Origin: Limnanthes douglasii subsp. nivea
Lineage: Eukaryota > Streptophyta > Magnoliopsida > Brassicales > Limnanthaceae
Length of the DNA stretch: 64,000 nucleotides
Reading direction: 5' to 3'
Assembly (NCBI GenBank): GCA_036936605.1
Contig: JAUPFV010000001.1
Location: 319,016,250-319,080,249 of the forward strand
Shown: positions 23,158 to 34,081 of the stretch, piece by piece
How positions within the stretch are numbered: position 1 is the first letter of the stretch
Layout of the letters: each line of letters opens with the position of its first letter
The notes under the pieces: generated by a model
Seen by the model: the letters and a program-made list of their open reading frames with translations, nothing else
What the model was told of the DNA's origin: nothing
Database searches by the model: none
Made by a program: the position numbers and the translations under genes

Positions 23158-24004
23158 GATGATTGTTTTTAAACTTTATAATTAAAATGTTTATCAACAA
23201 CTTACCTTTAAATTAAAATAAAAATTTAAAACCAAAGAAAATACAAAAAAAATCAAATAAAAACATTAAAAGAAAGATTATAAAAAAAGTGAAAAAGACT
23301 TGATATCAAAAAAATCAAATCAAGGAAGATAAAATCAAAATTTATGTTATATAGAGTCAACATAGTATCTTGTTAGTAAGAAGGTAGTTAATTATGGATT
23401 GGAAATTGCTCAATTGTTTTTTATTAATGGGTGATTTAGTTTTTATAATAGAAGTTGGCGAGATTAAAGAGAATTCAATAACTCATTTAGGATATTTTAA
23501 TTTTGTACTTTTAGATTAAAGATCATTTTTCTTTATAATTTTAGAGAATGATAAATAATATTATGATGATCTAATTTTTTTTTATTTGGGTTCTTAAGAC
23601 TTCTATAGTTCTATTTATATAATAATTATATATATATATAATTTTTTACATCAAATTTCCAATATTAGTAGTAAATATAACGTCTGTAATTACATGTGGG
23701 TTAAATTACTTGAAAAAATAGATTTAGATTGAGGTCGAGAGGTGATGTCTACTTCATATCTATATTAGTATCATTGGATTGATTGAGTAGTGTGTTACAC
23801 TCACGACCTAATGAATTCTAAACTAGCTTTTAAGTTTCATGATCCAATTATATGAGGTAGATGACTAGAGATATAACCAACCATACAAGAAGGTTAGTTG
23901 CCGATGATCGAGAGATAAATGACTTTGAAAAACGAATCAACCAATATTATGAAAAAGAACATGATTTTGAAAAAAAAAATAGACTAAATTGATTTAGTTA
24001 TCTA
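23158..24004. other. AT-rich non-coding DNA between the LINE and element 2
   Basis: No gene, RNA or clear repeat is visible apart from short AT microsatellite runs (ta repeats near 23625-23640). By position it should be part of the 3' non-coding region of the old Tat element. Confidence 0.35.
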
Positions 24005-24355
24005 TGATGAGTTCGGATACTTCAGATACAACTCACTGCTTAATCAGGAAAAATGTAATTCGGACCATAACACTCCATTGAAAAACCCGAACAGGACAAA
24101 TGTAAAACACTTTTTGACTAAGCTATTTAGTAATCTACTTAAACTTGACCCGGTTTCACAATTTGACCCGGAAAGCCCATGTGTCATTAAATTAAGAGTA
24201 TAAATACCCAAACAACTCTCATTAATGAGGGGGATCAACATTTAATTCAAGCAGGCTGCTTAATTATCGCACTACTCTTCATACTAAACACTAAATACTT
24301 CAAACTTACCAAAACATTTTACCAAACTACCCTCAGCCCAAATTAAACCAAACCA
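24005..24355 (+). repeat. 5' LTR of Tat element 2
   Basis: It has the same block order as 33707-34076 but lacks about 19 bases present there (the aagactaattggtcttta-like stretch). A TATA box (TATAAATA, 24199-24206) and, near the expected start site, the palindrome CTCATTAATGAG (24218-24229) are conserved in the related LTRs. Confidence 0.92.
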
Positions 24356-24357
24356 AA

Positions 24358-24376
24358 TTGGCGACCATAGTGGGAG
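24358..24376 (+). other. Primer-binding-site region of Tat element 2
   Basis: TTGGCGACCATAGTGGGAG starts two bases after the LTR end. Element 4 has the identical stretch, element 3 a close variant, and the 48-52 kb element the related ACACCGTCTGTGGGAA, the usual Tat-type sequence at this place. The priming tRNA was not identified. Confidence 0.7.
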
Positions 24377-24427
24377 GACGAAGGTGCCTGAATCTTGCAT
24401 TCAAATCCAGTAGAAAAACCGGTTCGG

Positions 24428-25945
24428 ATGGATCCGAGCGAGCAAAAAACTTCACCCCCTGTGGTGGAGACGGTTGGGGAAAACAAAGAATATACCATTG
24501 AAGAGCGAGACAAGTTGACAGCAGATATAGAGGCGCCAAGGGCCATAAAAGAAGAAGAGAAGGGTATAAGGAAGAAATCAGGGGCGTCAGCTATTCATCA
24601 TACTGACAACCCTAGGGAAAATAACCCATCAATAAAGACCCACCTGACTTCGAAAAAGACTCACATCAGCTCTAAGAAGACACACCGGTCTAAACCTGTT
24701 GAAAGCTCAGATTCGGAGTCCTCCAGTAGTTTTTCGAATGAGGCTGAGCTCGAGGAATATTTGTCCTCAAGTAGTAATAAAAGGAGTCCAGAAAAAAGAT
24801 GAAGCTAATAAAAAAATATTCAAGAAAGAGGGATAAGCATGGTAGGCTTAAAAACATCTGGGCAAAGGGTCATCTCACAGGCGTGCTAATCAGTTGCTGA
24901 TTGATCCTTTTGCTTTTCATACCGAACCAGGTATCTTTGTAACACCGAACGAAGACACAGTCTTTAGTCGTAATAAAAACTGGAGACAGTCACCTTTGTC
25001 TGCCAAAATACTGTCCGGAAACCTACCCAAAAGATTTGACAGCTCCAAAATGGAGAAGTATGATGAAAATAAAGATCCGGAGAACCATCCGGAGCAATTT
25101 ACGAACTTCATGATAAATTTTGATGATGATGAAAAACTTTTGTGTAGAGCCTTCTCTCAAACTTTTACGGGAACTGCTCTTAAGTGGTATAATAGCTTAC
25201 CCTAGTGGTGTATTAGAAACTTTGATACATTCCGGGTTGTCTTCCGATGACAATTTGTTGGGAGTAGAGAGGTGAAAGGAAATTGAGATACAATAATCCA
25301 TTGTGCCCAAGAACCAAATGAGTCCTTAAAGGATTATATAAGTGGATTCATGAATACAAAGAATGGATTAGCAGATTGCTTCGAACAAGTGGCAATTGCT
25401 TCTCTAAAACAAGGGTTGAACCCTGGGAACTTGGCTGATTTAGTGACCAGGAAGAAAGCCATGACATGGGGTGGCCTGTTGGATCAGGTGGGAAAACAGA
25501 TTAATGTGGAAGAAACCAAGAAAACCAGGGTGCACCGTCAAATGAAGTTCACCACAACAGCTCAGAACTAGTCCGAATATAAGGCTAAGGACACCGGACA
25601 AGGGTCCAACCGGGCTAAACAAATTCAGTCCAACCATAATCAGTCTCAGAGCCAGCAGTCAAGAGCTAAAAGAGGTCCTTGGGTTCAACTAGAGTGGTAT
25701 GCAGATTTAAGAGAGAATGTGGCCACAATATATGACAAGACCAAGGATGAAGTCCATTTCCGAAAACCGGCGGCAGTGTAGTCTCCTAGAGAAAGCCAAA
25801 ATACTTGTTTTTGCCAATATCATAATGATATATGCCATAATACTCAAGACCACATAGCTTTGAAACAAGAAGTGCAGAATCTTATTGAAAGAGGCAAGCT
25901 GGAAGCTTATGTCAAAAAAAAGAAGTGGAAACAGGCCTGACAATG
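24428..25945 (+). pseudogene. Gag of Tat element 2
   Basis: The start is ATG 24428 (MDPSEQ), matching MNPDKQ in element 4. An acidic, coiled-coil-like N-terminus (EYTIEERDKLTADIEA) is followed by a Ser-rich region, then after a shift the Retrotrans_gag core (FDSSKMEKYDENKDPENHPE, ALKWYNSLP, ending in TAG at 25203). The frame resumes after the stop (GLADCFEQVAIASLKQGLNP). The knuckle reads CQYHNDICHNTQDH: its last Cys is replaced by His. Relative to element 3 about 128 bp are missing just after the knuckle region, which fuses gag to the protease region out of frame. Confidence 0.85.
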
Positions 25946-26535
25946 TTCCTCGGACGGGCCAAGACGATGTCCAGACTGATCAGTTTCTTTGAGTCACTCA
26001 CCATCTTTGGAGGAGATACTGTGACAGAACCTACTCCTTCATCAAGGAAGATGCATGTACATAGTTTGGCCACTCAGTTGGACGGGGGAATGTCTTCTCA
26101 TCAGTTCCAAACCCCTTTTCCATTCATAGTTTTTGATGAGGATGATTTGAAAAAAATATTGATGGGCCTGATAATAATGCGGTAGTGATAGGAGCATCTA
26201 TTGGGGGCAATGATATTCGTCGGATTTTGATAGACACATGTAGTTCGGCAAACATCCTTTTTTAAGTTCTTACAAGCAGATGAGGAATCCGACTGTTATT
26301 CAACACTCAGACAGAACTATTGTGGGCTTCATAGAGAGCTTTGCGGATGTAATTGGAGAATTTGAGGAAGAAGTGTTATTGGGCAAGGGGCCCTTTAAAA
26401 ATATTGTGAGGGTACTATTTGTTTTGGTAGATTTCCCCACATCCTACAATGCGATTTTTGGGAGGTCTTGGCTTTCCAGAGTGCATGTTGTGGCCTCAAC
26501 AGTCCATCGGTTGCAGTTCAAGGGCAAGTAAGTAT
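25946..26535 (+). pseudogene. Aspartic protease of Tat element 2
   Basis: The block RRILIDTCSSANILF (26221-26262) is the protease active site with Gly replaced by Cys (DTC for DTG). It is followed by RTIVGFIESFADVIGEFEEE and VLLGKGPFKNIVRVLFVLVD. The preceding linker (FESLTIFGGDTVTEPTPSSR, TPFPFIVFDEDD) is shared with element 3. A frameshift separates linker and active site. Confidence 0.8.
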
Positions 26536-26699
26536 TATCCGAAGTAGTCAGCAGATAGCTAGGGAGTGTTATGCAACTGCTCTTGCTCCCAAGAATTTGG
26601 GAGCAGTTCGGATTAATGAAGATTAACAATTAATGTAGCCTTCTGAGGGAGATAATGAGATTGATGACCCAGAGAGGCTCCTAGTGTTATAATCCCAGT

Positions 26700-27655
26700 T
26701 GAAGAAATTGAAACCCACTCCCTTGCATAGGGTAGATATATCAAGATTGGTTCCAAAATGGCGCCAGAATTGGAAAAAAAATTGTTGTCCTTTCTACTAA
26801 ACAATCAGCATATCTTCACTTGGTGCAATAGTGATGTAACCGGAGTGCCCGCAAGTGTTATCTCACACAAGCTGTCAATATGAAGTGATGTTGCACGTGT
26901 TGTGTAGAATAGGAGAGCTTTTTCCAAGGAAAAAGCTGATGTGATAGTCCAAGAGGTTGATCGGCTTACCAAGATGGGACACATAAATGATTCCCAGTAT
27001 CCTTTATGGAATGTCAGTCCGGTGTTAGTCAAGAAAAAAAAGGAAATGACGTATGTGTATTGACTTCACTGACCTTAACAGAGCTTGCCCAAAAGATATT
27101 TATCCAGTTCTCCGGATAGATTAGTTGGTGGAATCAACGTCTGGAAATAAATTGTTGTCCTTGATGGATGCTTTTTGTGGGTACAAACAGATACGGGTTG
27201 ATCTGAAGGATCAAGATCATACTAACTTTAAATAGATAGAGGTCTCCATTGCTACAAAGTGATGCATTTGGGTTGAAGAATGTCGGGGCTACTTATTAGA
27301 GGTTGGTGAACAAAACATTCGCTAGTCCGATTGGCGAAAATATGGAGGTATACATAGATGACATGATAGTTAAAAGCCTCGAGGAGGATTTGCATATAGT
27401 TGATCTTCAAGAAATATTTACTAATTTGGCAGTTGTGAATTTGAAATTAAATCCAAAAAAGTGTGTCTTTGGGGTTCGATCTGGAATATTTCTGGGTTAT
27501 GTAATAAGTGAGAAAGGAATACAACCCGATCCGGATCAGCTTGATGCCCTACTGGAAATGGATCCTCTTCTGAATATTAAAGATGTCCAAAGGCTCACCG
27601 TCTTCAGACAAATGTGCTCCTTTTTTCCAAACTTTGAAGAACACCAAAGATTTTA
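26700..27655 (+). pseudogene. Reverse transcriptase of Tat element 2
   Basis: The RT begins around ADVIVQEVDRLTKMGHINDS and QYPLWNVSPVLVKKKK, then is broken by several stops. Segment 27303-27656 is clean: NMEVYIDDMIVKSLEEDLHI carries the catalytic YIDD at 27351-27362, followed by LNPKKCVFGVRSGIFLGYVI and the thumb (NIKDVQRLT). A 3' shift leads into the RNase H. Confidence 0.85.
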
Positions 27656-28090
27656 ATTGGTCTCCAAAGTGTAACCAAGCTTTTGTTGAAATAAAGAAAC
27701 ACTTATCCTCACCAAAGAGCCTTTTTAAACCTGTTCAAGGAGAAACACTCTATGTGTACTTGGCTGTGTCAAAATGTGCTATAAGTGCAGTATTGGTAAG
27801 AGAAGTGGAAAATTACCCTCGTGATTACAGCGAGAAAGATGCGGCCGCATTTTCAATCTCATTCTATCATTGTCTGGACATCTTTCCCGTTAAAAACTGT
27901 TCTTCAAAAGGCAGACATATCAATCAGGATGACCAAGTGGTCAGTTGAATTGGGCGATAACGACATTGATTTCCCCCCAAACAACTATCAAAGCTCAAAC
28001 AGTGGCTGATTTCTCGGTAGAATTCCATTCGGACAAAAGCTTAAACAAACTTCAAAAGATAAAACTAAGAAATAGTGGGTAGTCCGAACT
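27583..28090 (+). pseudogene. RNase H (RT-linked) of Tat element 2
   Basis: Segment 27583-27948 reads FFQTLKNTKDFNWSPKCNQA, LSSPKSLFKPVQGETLYVYL and SAVLVREVENYP. The following part (related to element 3's YINKSLIDVEKRYLKLENLA) is deleted or shifted. A final WSVELGDNDIDF block appears near 27935. Confidence 0.8.
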
Positions 28091-28660
28091 GATGGTGGTT
28101 CAAGCACAATGGGCTGTGGGGCTGCATTTGCCTAACCTCTCCATATGGTGATAAAATGTACCAAGCTATATGCTTTGGTTTCAGGGTTTCCAATAATGAG
28201 TCTGAATATGAAACAGCTATAGCTTGGTCTTAAATGTACCAAGCTATATGCTTTGGTTTCACAGCTACTCATCCATTATGATCAAGGTCATTCTGAGTCC
28301 AAGAAGGAATAACTGATCAAGTACTTACTCATCCTAAAAGAAATGGCAGCCAACTTTAAAAGTGTTTGTTAAGAGCATATTCCCAGATCGGAAAACACCC
28401 TCGCAGATTCTTTGGCAACTATAGCGTATTCTGAGTCCTACCCTTGGATTCACATACACGAATTCCCATCTATACAGTCAAGTCAAAACAAGCAAGATGA
28501 GGAAAGCATGCGCATACAGGTGATTCAGCTTAGAGACTGGAAGTTTTCCCTTATTCAATATATTTCTGATGGGGTTTTGCCTTCGGATAAAGCTATGGTA
28601 AATAAGATTAAACACAAGGCCCGAGGTTTTTTTGATCATAAGGGGAGTTCTCTATAAAAC
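28085..28660 (+). pseudogene. Archaeal-type RNase H and linker of Tat element 2
   Basis: The start DGGSSTMGCGAAFA near 28090 is followed by a damaged middle with a 30-bp local duplication (aatgtaccaagctatatgct at about 28154 and 28232). Segment 28412-28657 covers the C-terminus and linker (TLADSLATIAYSESYPWIHI, DWKFSLIQYISDGVLPSDKA). This second RNase H is the Tat hallmark. Confidence 0.78.
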
Positions 28661-28669
28661 ATCTTTCAG

Positions 28670-29790
28670 TAGACCTCTCCTGCGTTGTTTGGGGGTTGAA
28701 TAATCCCAAGTCGTTTTATCTGAACTACACGATTGAGAGGGCTCAACACATTATGGGTACATGGCACTAACCCGAAGAGTGTTTTTGAATAGCTACTATT
28801 GGCCATCTATAATGGCAGATGCTAAATAAATGGTAAAGAAGTGTGATCCATGTTAAAGGTATGAAAATGAAATCCATGTGCCAGCAGTGCCTATGTAGTC
28901 TATTTCTGAGCCAATACCTTTTTCTCGATGGGGAATGAACTTAGTTGGACCTCTACCTATGGCATCCAGGGGGTGCAGAACTATTATAGTTGCTATTGAT
29001 TACTTTTCAAAGTGGATAGAGGCATCTCCTTTGGCAGGAACCACTTCAAAAGCTGTCATTAAATTTATCCTATCCAACATATGTTTCAGATTTGGGATCC
29101 CTTAAAAGATTACTACAGACAATGGGCCACAATTTGATAACAAAGATATGGAGAATTTTTGTGCTTCTAGAGGTATTCAACATAGTTTTTCTTCTCCTTT
29201 CAATCCACAAGCAAACGGCCAGGTTGAAGTTGCCAACAGGACTATTCTGTTAGGATTAAAAAATAATCTAGAATGAGCTGCGGGGAAGTGGCCAAGGTAT
29301 TTGCAAGAAGTGTTATGGGCATACCGAACTACTCCTCGGACTGCTACACAAGAATCCCCTTTTACTTTGGTGTATGGGATGAATGAAATTACCCTCATAG
29401 AAGCTACTCTACCATCATACAGAGTCTACAACTATTCCGAACAAGCTAATGAGATAGCAATTAGGAATCATTTGGACCTAATGGAAGAAAGAAGGGTTAA
29501 ATCTCACTTAAGTACGGCTCACTACCAAGGTTTAACGAGGAGCAGATTTGCTTCCAAGGTCAAAATAATATATTTTCAACCATGGGATAAAGTGTTAAGG
29601 AAAGGTTTCTTACACACCAAAGAGAAGCAGTTCGGTAAGTTGGCTCCGAACTCGGAAGGCCCCTATGAGGTCTGTGAAAAGCTCAAACCTGGGACATATA
29701 AACTCCAGGACAAAGAAGGGAAACTTTTGAAGCATCCATGGAATATTTAACATCTTAGGTTATATTTAGAGTAAAATATTTTGTGTAAAT
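28670..29790 (+). pseudogene. Integrase of Tat element 2
   Basis: The zinc region is broken (28680-28870). The core retains all three catalytic residues in readable blocks: Asp in TIIVAIDYFSKWIEA (28983), Asp in TTDNGPQFDNKDM (29113) and Glu in NPQANGQVEVANRT (29205). The long clean part 29301-29750 reads LQEVLWAYRTTPRTATQESP, SYRVYNYSEQANEIAIRNHL and the C-terminal KLAPNSEGPYEVCEKLKPGT, ending near 29750. Only a few stops separate it from an open frame. Confidence 0.88.
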
Positions 29791-30322
29791 ATTTCCTTGT
29801 TAAATATAAATATAAATATTAGGGAGGATACTTTTTCCAACCCTGGTGGGGCGGGGAGGTTTTAATGAGGTGTCTGGTCTTTCGTTCAATAATATATGAT
29901 GCCTTCTTAAAATATTCGGAGTGGTTTTACTACAATTCAATTCAGGTATAAATCACTTGTTCAACACCTTGGATCTTTAGCGGATCAGATGAACTTTGTT
30001 AAGTGATGACCATTAAATAAATGTCATCGGAGATATTAAACACTCTCACTTTAATATTTCTGAAATGCTAAGGGATACTTAAACATTAGCCATGAGAAAA
30101 TTAAAAAAAGTATTAAAAATAATAAAGTTTAATAAATTAAACCTATTCGGACTTAAACCGAACAAGAAAACAAAACATGCCTTGGCCATCCAAGGACTTT
30201 AGGTGTTCAAAGGACTTATTCGGACTTTAACCGAATAATAGTACAAAATATACCTTGGCCATCCAAGGACTTTAACTGTTTGAAAAACAAAAAATTAATA
30301 TAAGACCTTAGGGCTTAGACGC
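29791..30322. repeat. 3' non-coding region of element 2 with a 73-bp duplication
   Basis: No gene is present between the converging pol and aORF ends. A 73-bp unit beginning attcggacttaaaccgaa (30145) and attcggactttaaccgaa (30218) is tandemly duplicated; both copies hold ccttggccatccaaggactt. Element 3 has the same region with the second copy shortened (60605-60710). Confidence 0.75.
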
Positions 30323-30346
30323 TCATTTACCACCATCACCTTTTTT

Positions 30347-30472
30347 AGGACTTTTAAGTTCGGCGTTCGAACTCTCACCAGTTCCCTCTTCATCATCTGT
30401 AGTGGAATTAGGACTTTTAAGTTCGGCGTTCGAACTCTCACCAGTTCCCTCTTCATCATCTGTAGTGGAATC
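30347..30472 (-). repeat. 63-bp tandem duplication in the aORF tail
   Basis: Two in-frame 21-codon units read STTDDEEGTGESSNAELKSP. Element 3 has one copy at the matching place (around 60790-60850), so the duplication arose in element 2. Confidence 0.85.
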
Positions 30473-31855
30473 TATTACACTGGAGTAGTTGTGCTTATCA
30501 CCATCTGCCATAATATGAAATGGGAGATCTTCGTATTCCACATATTTCCATAACGGACCAAGGGTCCTCTTCGGAAAAGTTTCATCGAAGAGCAACACCA
30601 TGTCAGACTTGACTCTATCATCTCTTTTCTCTAAGGAGTCTATCACTTCATTGGTATACTTATCAATAACCGCCTGAATAGCTTGCTCCTGCTGACTCTT
30701 TAAATATTCCTTCTCCTTGGTCATCTCTAAAACAGAGTTCTCCAGTTTAGCCTTCTCGTCGATTAAGGTTTGAATGGCACCATCCTTGGTCTGCACTTCC
30801 TGTTTTAGCGTTATGAGATATTTTTCTAAGTTAGAATACTTAGTCTGGAGCTCAGTTTTGGCTGCTTCTGATGAGGCTAACTTATATGCTGAATCCTCAT
30901 TGTCCTTTTTTCAGTGCCTCCATCTCCTTCTTTAGTTCCTCTATACTCTTTTGAGCGTTTAAGAGATTGTTTGACATGGATTGCTTGTCAGTGGTGAGGG
31001 AGTTGATAAGGGTGGTTTGACTTTTCACCTGCCTTTCCAGGTTGTGTATTGGCTAGATATGACCGAGAAAGGAGTGGCTCATAACATCTTGCGCTCCAGA
31101 GAAGGAGAAATATTTACCATTGAAGGTCACCATATTGGCAGAGCTGGAGGGACGGTAGGGACCTAGGAAATCATCCTTCTCAGAATCATTGAAGTAGAAA
31201 TAAATGTCTTGAAGGGCACTAATGTCCACTTCATCATTCCCTCCCCAAGAAATCTCTCCGGACTGCAGATCTGTTGGGATTTTCTCTTGCAAGGTAGGAT
31301 CAGCAGGGGCTGGTGGAGGTTGGATTTCTGAAGGACGAAGAATTATTTCTTCTCCCAGGGTGACTTTCTTCTTCTTAGCAGCTTTCTCATCACTGCTGGC
31401 CCTCCGTTTCCTGTCCTTCTTAGGAGGCCTTGGTGGGTTCTGAAACTCTCCAGCCTCCCTTACTATTTCAACATCTACTGCTTTGAGCAGGGCAGCATCA
31501 ATTCCCTCTTGGTTCCCCAAACCAGTCCCTTTTGTGGCTGCTTGAACCAACTCTGTTGCAATTTTCTTCTTCTTGCTTTTCATCTTGGTGGGAGCCTTTG
31601 GTCTGGAAGTTATGAATAATTTACCATATTTGGCCTTTGTCCTTTTGAGAATCACGTCATGAGGAGGAAGGGTGGTTAGGTCTTCCCATGTGAGGTCTCT
31701 ACGGCCTGTGGTGTTCCACAAGTGGGACCTCACTAAATTTCCTGATGTGAAACAGTTGAGGAAGGAATTCTCCCAGTGCTCTCCAGCCCATGCATTGAGT
31801 TTTGCATAGGTCTTTTGCTCCTCCTCCAAATGTTTGGTGAACTCCTTCGATAGCA

Positions 31856-31952
31856 CTGAAAAGGAGTAACAAGCCAATCAAAATAGGAAAATACTTATAA
31901 TTTAAGAAAAAAAAACATGAAAGACAAAGAAAAGAAAGGAAATTATCAGTAC
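31856..31952 (-). other. Candidate intron in the aORF of element 2 (97 bases)
   Basis: The minus strand reads AAAA|GTACTGATAATT at the left border and CTCCTTTTCAG|TGCTATCG at the right border, with a T-rich interior. The upstream frame (codons in register with 32262) leaves one base and the downstream frame needs two, so removal joins them exactly. Read through, the interval contains stops. Element 1 and the old Tat element have GT-AG intervals at a comparable place. Confidence 0.65.
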
Positions 31953-33247
31953 TTTTCCACCTGCTAGTCAGCATGCTAGGGTTGGTGTTGGCCTTAATCT
32001 TCCTACAATTTTCCCATGTCCCACTGAAAAACAGAAATTGTGTCCTCCAGTTCTTTTCAGACTCCAGCAAGTCATCCATAACTTTAAAGTTGTTCGCTAT
32101 GTTGTGATGGTAGAATGAAATCTGATGATTCTTGCACAAGCTTGCTAAAGTAGCAAATTGCTCCGTCGGAAGTGGGATTTTCGACACCCTTGATGGCATA
32201 ATGCAAGCAAGAAGAGAGTACCAGGCATTGGGGCTTAGCTGACTAGGGAAAAGTTTGACCAAGTGAAAGTACCTAACAATTTATGGGTCCAATAAGAATT
32301 GGAGTCCCCAATTTAGCACTTAAGTGAAAATTACCACCTCATTAAGCTTACAGTCCATGGGAGTCTCCAGAGTGATAAGTATCCTCACTTTTACAGACTC
32401 CGGAATCCCCCATTTGGTCGGGATTCGGCCCATTCAGTAGTATGGGTGTAGATGTAATTGATGTTTTTCAACACCAACAGATATTTGATGCTAACATGTT
32501 TGAAACAAGGGCCTACCTTGCCCTCTAAGCACTACGGAAGCGAGTCTGGATGAGTCATACATATTTTTACCTTACTCTTTCCCTTCTTATCAGAAGCAGC
32601 ATCTCCTGTTTGACCTGACGCCACGGTTTCGAAAGGAGCCTCCTCAATGTTGTCTTTAATTATCTCTTTCATCACTGTGGAAGGTTTGTCAGTGGCCTTA
32701 GAAGAAAGAGGGCCAGTTTTTGGCACAGAAGGCTGTTCGGATGGTTGAGCGCTTATTGCCTCTGAAGGCCTACAATCTGGTTGAGGTTGAGTTCCGGAGG
32801 GCTTGGCCCGTGGAGCTGATTTGGATACCTCCGATCCGGAGGGTTTTGACAGTAAAGGTATAGGTTGGGTTCTAGTTTGGCGGGTGTCCGGCGAGGGGTT
32901 ATCTTCTCCGGAGACTTCTTAGTATCAGAACCCATAGCAATAAAGAAATAGGGTTTTTTGATACTTGAAACGGCTTTTTCTTTAGGCACAGAAGGTTGAG
33001 ACTCTTGAACAGAAGAACCTGAGGGAAGACGTGAAATGCTTGGTTTGAATGAAAGCTGTCTGAGCGTAAGGTTTCTGGAAGAGGATGACCCTTGATCGGC
33101 GTCCTGAGTCGGTTTACTGGTTTTCTCACCTGGAGAAACTGGGAGGCCATCGGCGATGCGGTTCTCTCTTTCTACCTTCCTCGCTCTCTCTAACTCTGAC
33201 AAATTCAACCAGCCACCTTTCACTAAAGCGTTTCTGGCTGTGAACAT

Positions 33248-33706
33248 AAAATCTCTCAAAAACGATTTGGAGGTAAAAACAAATATCTCTCTAGAAAAGC
33301 TTTGAGTGTGGAAGACAATGAAATAGTAAAAGAGTATTTATATAACAGAAAAAAGTTACAGTTACCTAGGATAAGTTGAAGAGGGTTTTTGCAATGATTA
33401 AAGGTTGTGCGAACGTGTGGAGAATCAAATGCCTAGGTAACTTTCTAAACTTAGTGGCTGCACTGGCCTAGGAAAAATAACGGCTGGTAGGTCAAACCAA
33501 ATATTGACACGTGTCCCACGATCCAAGAAGAAAAGTCTTAGAATTCTGGGAAGAGAAACTAGTCCTGATAACTTTCGAACTGGGTTAATGTTGAAGATGA
33601 ACTTCTTAGTCCGGACAACACGAGCAGACCAGATTAAGTTGATACTGGATTAATAGATTTTTTAGCCCTATCAAAAATATGTTGTGAGGCCTAAAAAAGG
33701 GGCTAC
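33248..33706 (-). promoter_or_regulatory. Leader and TATA box of the element 2 aORF; polypurine tract at its outer edge
   Basis: On the minus strand a TATATAAATA-like box lies at about 33336-33346, about 90 bases before ATG 33247. The polypurine tract that primes plus-strand synthesis of the element lies at 33694-33706 directly before the 3' LTR. No other feature is seen in the stretch between. Confidence 0.5.
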
Positions 33707-34076
33707 TGATGAGTTCGGATACTTCAGCCACAACTCTCGACTGTATCCAGACAAGGGTAATTCGGACCATAACACTCCACTGAAAAATCTGAACATGACA
33801 AATGTAAAATTCCTTTTGACTAAGCTATTTGGTAATCTACTTAAAAGACTAATTGGTCTTTAAACTTGACCTGATTTCACAATATGACCCGGTAAGCCCA
33901 TGGGTCATTGAATTAAGAGTATAAATACCCTAACTACTCTCATTAATGAGAGTGATGAACATTTAATACAAGCATACTGCTTAATTATCTCACTACTCTT
34001 CACACTAAATATTAAATACTTCAAACTTACCAAAACACTTTACCAAACTACCCTCAGCCTAAAATAAACCAAACCA
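33707..34076 (+). repeat. 3' LTR of Tat element 2
   Basis: It is the partner of 24005-24355. The TATA box is at 33920-33927 and a CTCATTAATGAG palindrome lies near 33939-33950. It ends ...CCAAACCA at 34076 before attta. Confidence 0.92.
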
Positions 34077-34081
34077 ATTTA

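Larger units (their letters stand above)
30323..33247 (-). pseudogene. Antisense ORF (aORF) of Tat element 2, spliced and partly broken
   Basis: ATG is at 33247 (MFTARNALVKGGWLNLSELE); the frame-open start upstream is TTG. The order on the minus strand is: a Ser/Pro-rich N-terminus (to 32753); 32726-32532; a region matching element 1 (VLKNINYIYTHTTEWAESRP); the 32262-31953 domain (WYSLLACIMPSRVSKIPLPT, FLFFSGTWEN, MLTSRWK); a 97-base GT-AG interval; 31855-31053 (LSKEFTKHLEEEQKTYAKLN, a Lys-rich nuclear-signal-like stretch SKKKKIATE, KKDRKRRASSDEKAAKKKKV); then, after a stop, a long coiled coil (KAKLENSVLEMTKEKEYLKS) and an acidic tail with a 63-bp duplication. It resembles the proteins often labelled putative gypsy-type transposon. 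Function is unknown; nuclear localisation is inferred. It converges on pol. Confidence 0.78.
24005..34076 (+). mobile_element. Tat element 2: Ty3/gypsy LTR retrotransposon with antisense ORF
   Basis: LTRs at 24005-24355 and 33707-34076 start TGATGAGTTCGG and end ...CCAAACCA. A primer-site region (24358-24376) follows the left LTR, and a polypurine tract (aaaaaaggggctac, 33694-33706) abuts the right LTR. Between them lie gag, protease, RT, two RNase H domains, integrase, a repeat-bearing non-coding stretch and the minus-strand aORF. Flanking 5-mers atcta (24000-24004) and attta (34077-34081) differ by one base and are the likely target duplication. All ORFs are broken, but the integrase is largely readable. 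Confidence 0.93.

Noticed and set aside
24044..24241. Minus-strand frame in the LTR of element 2
   Set aside because: It lies wholly within the LTR, has no ATG context of note and is not kept in the other LTR copies.
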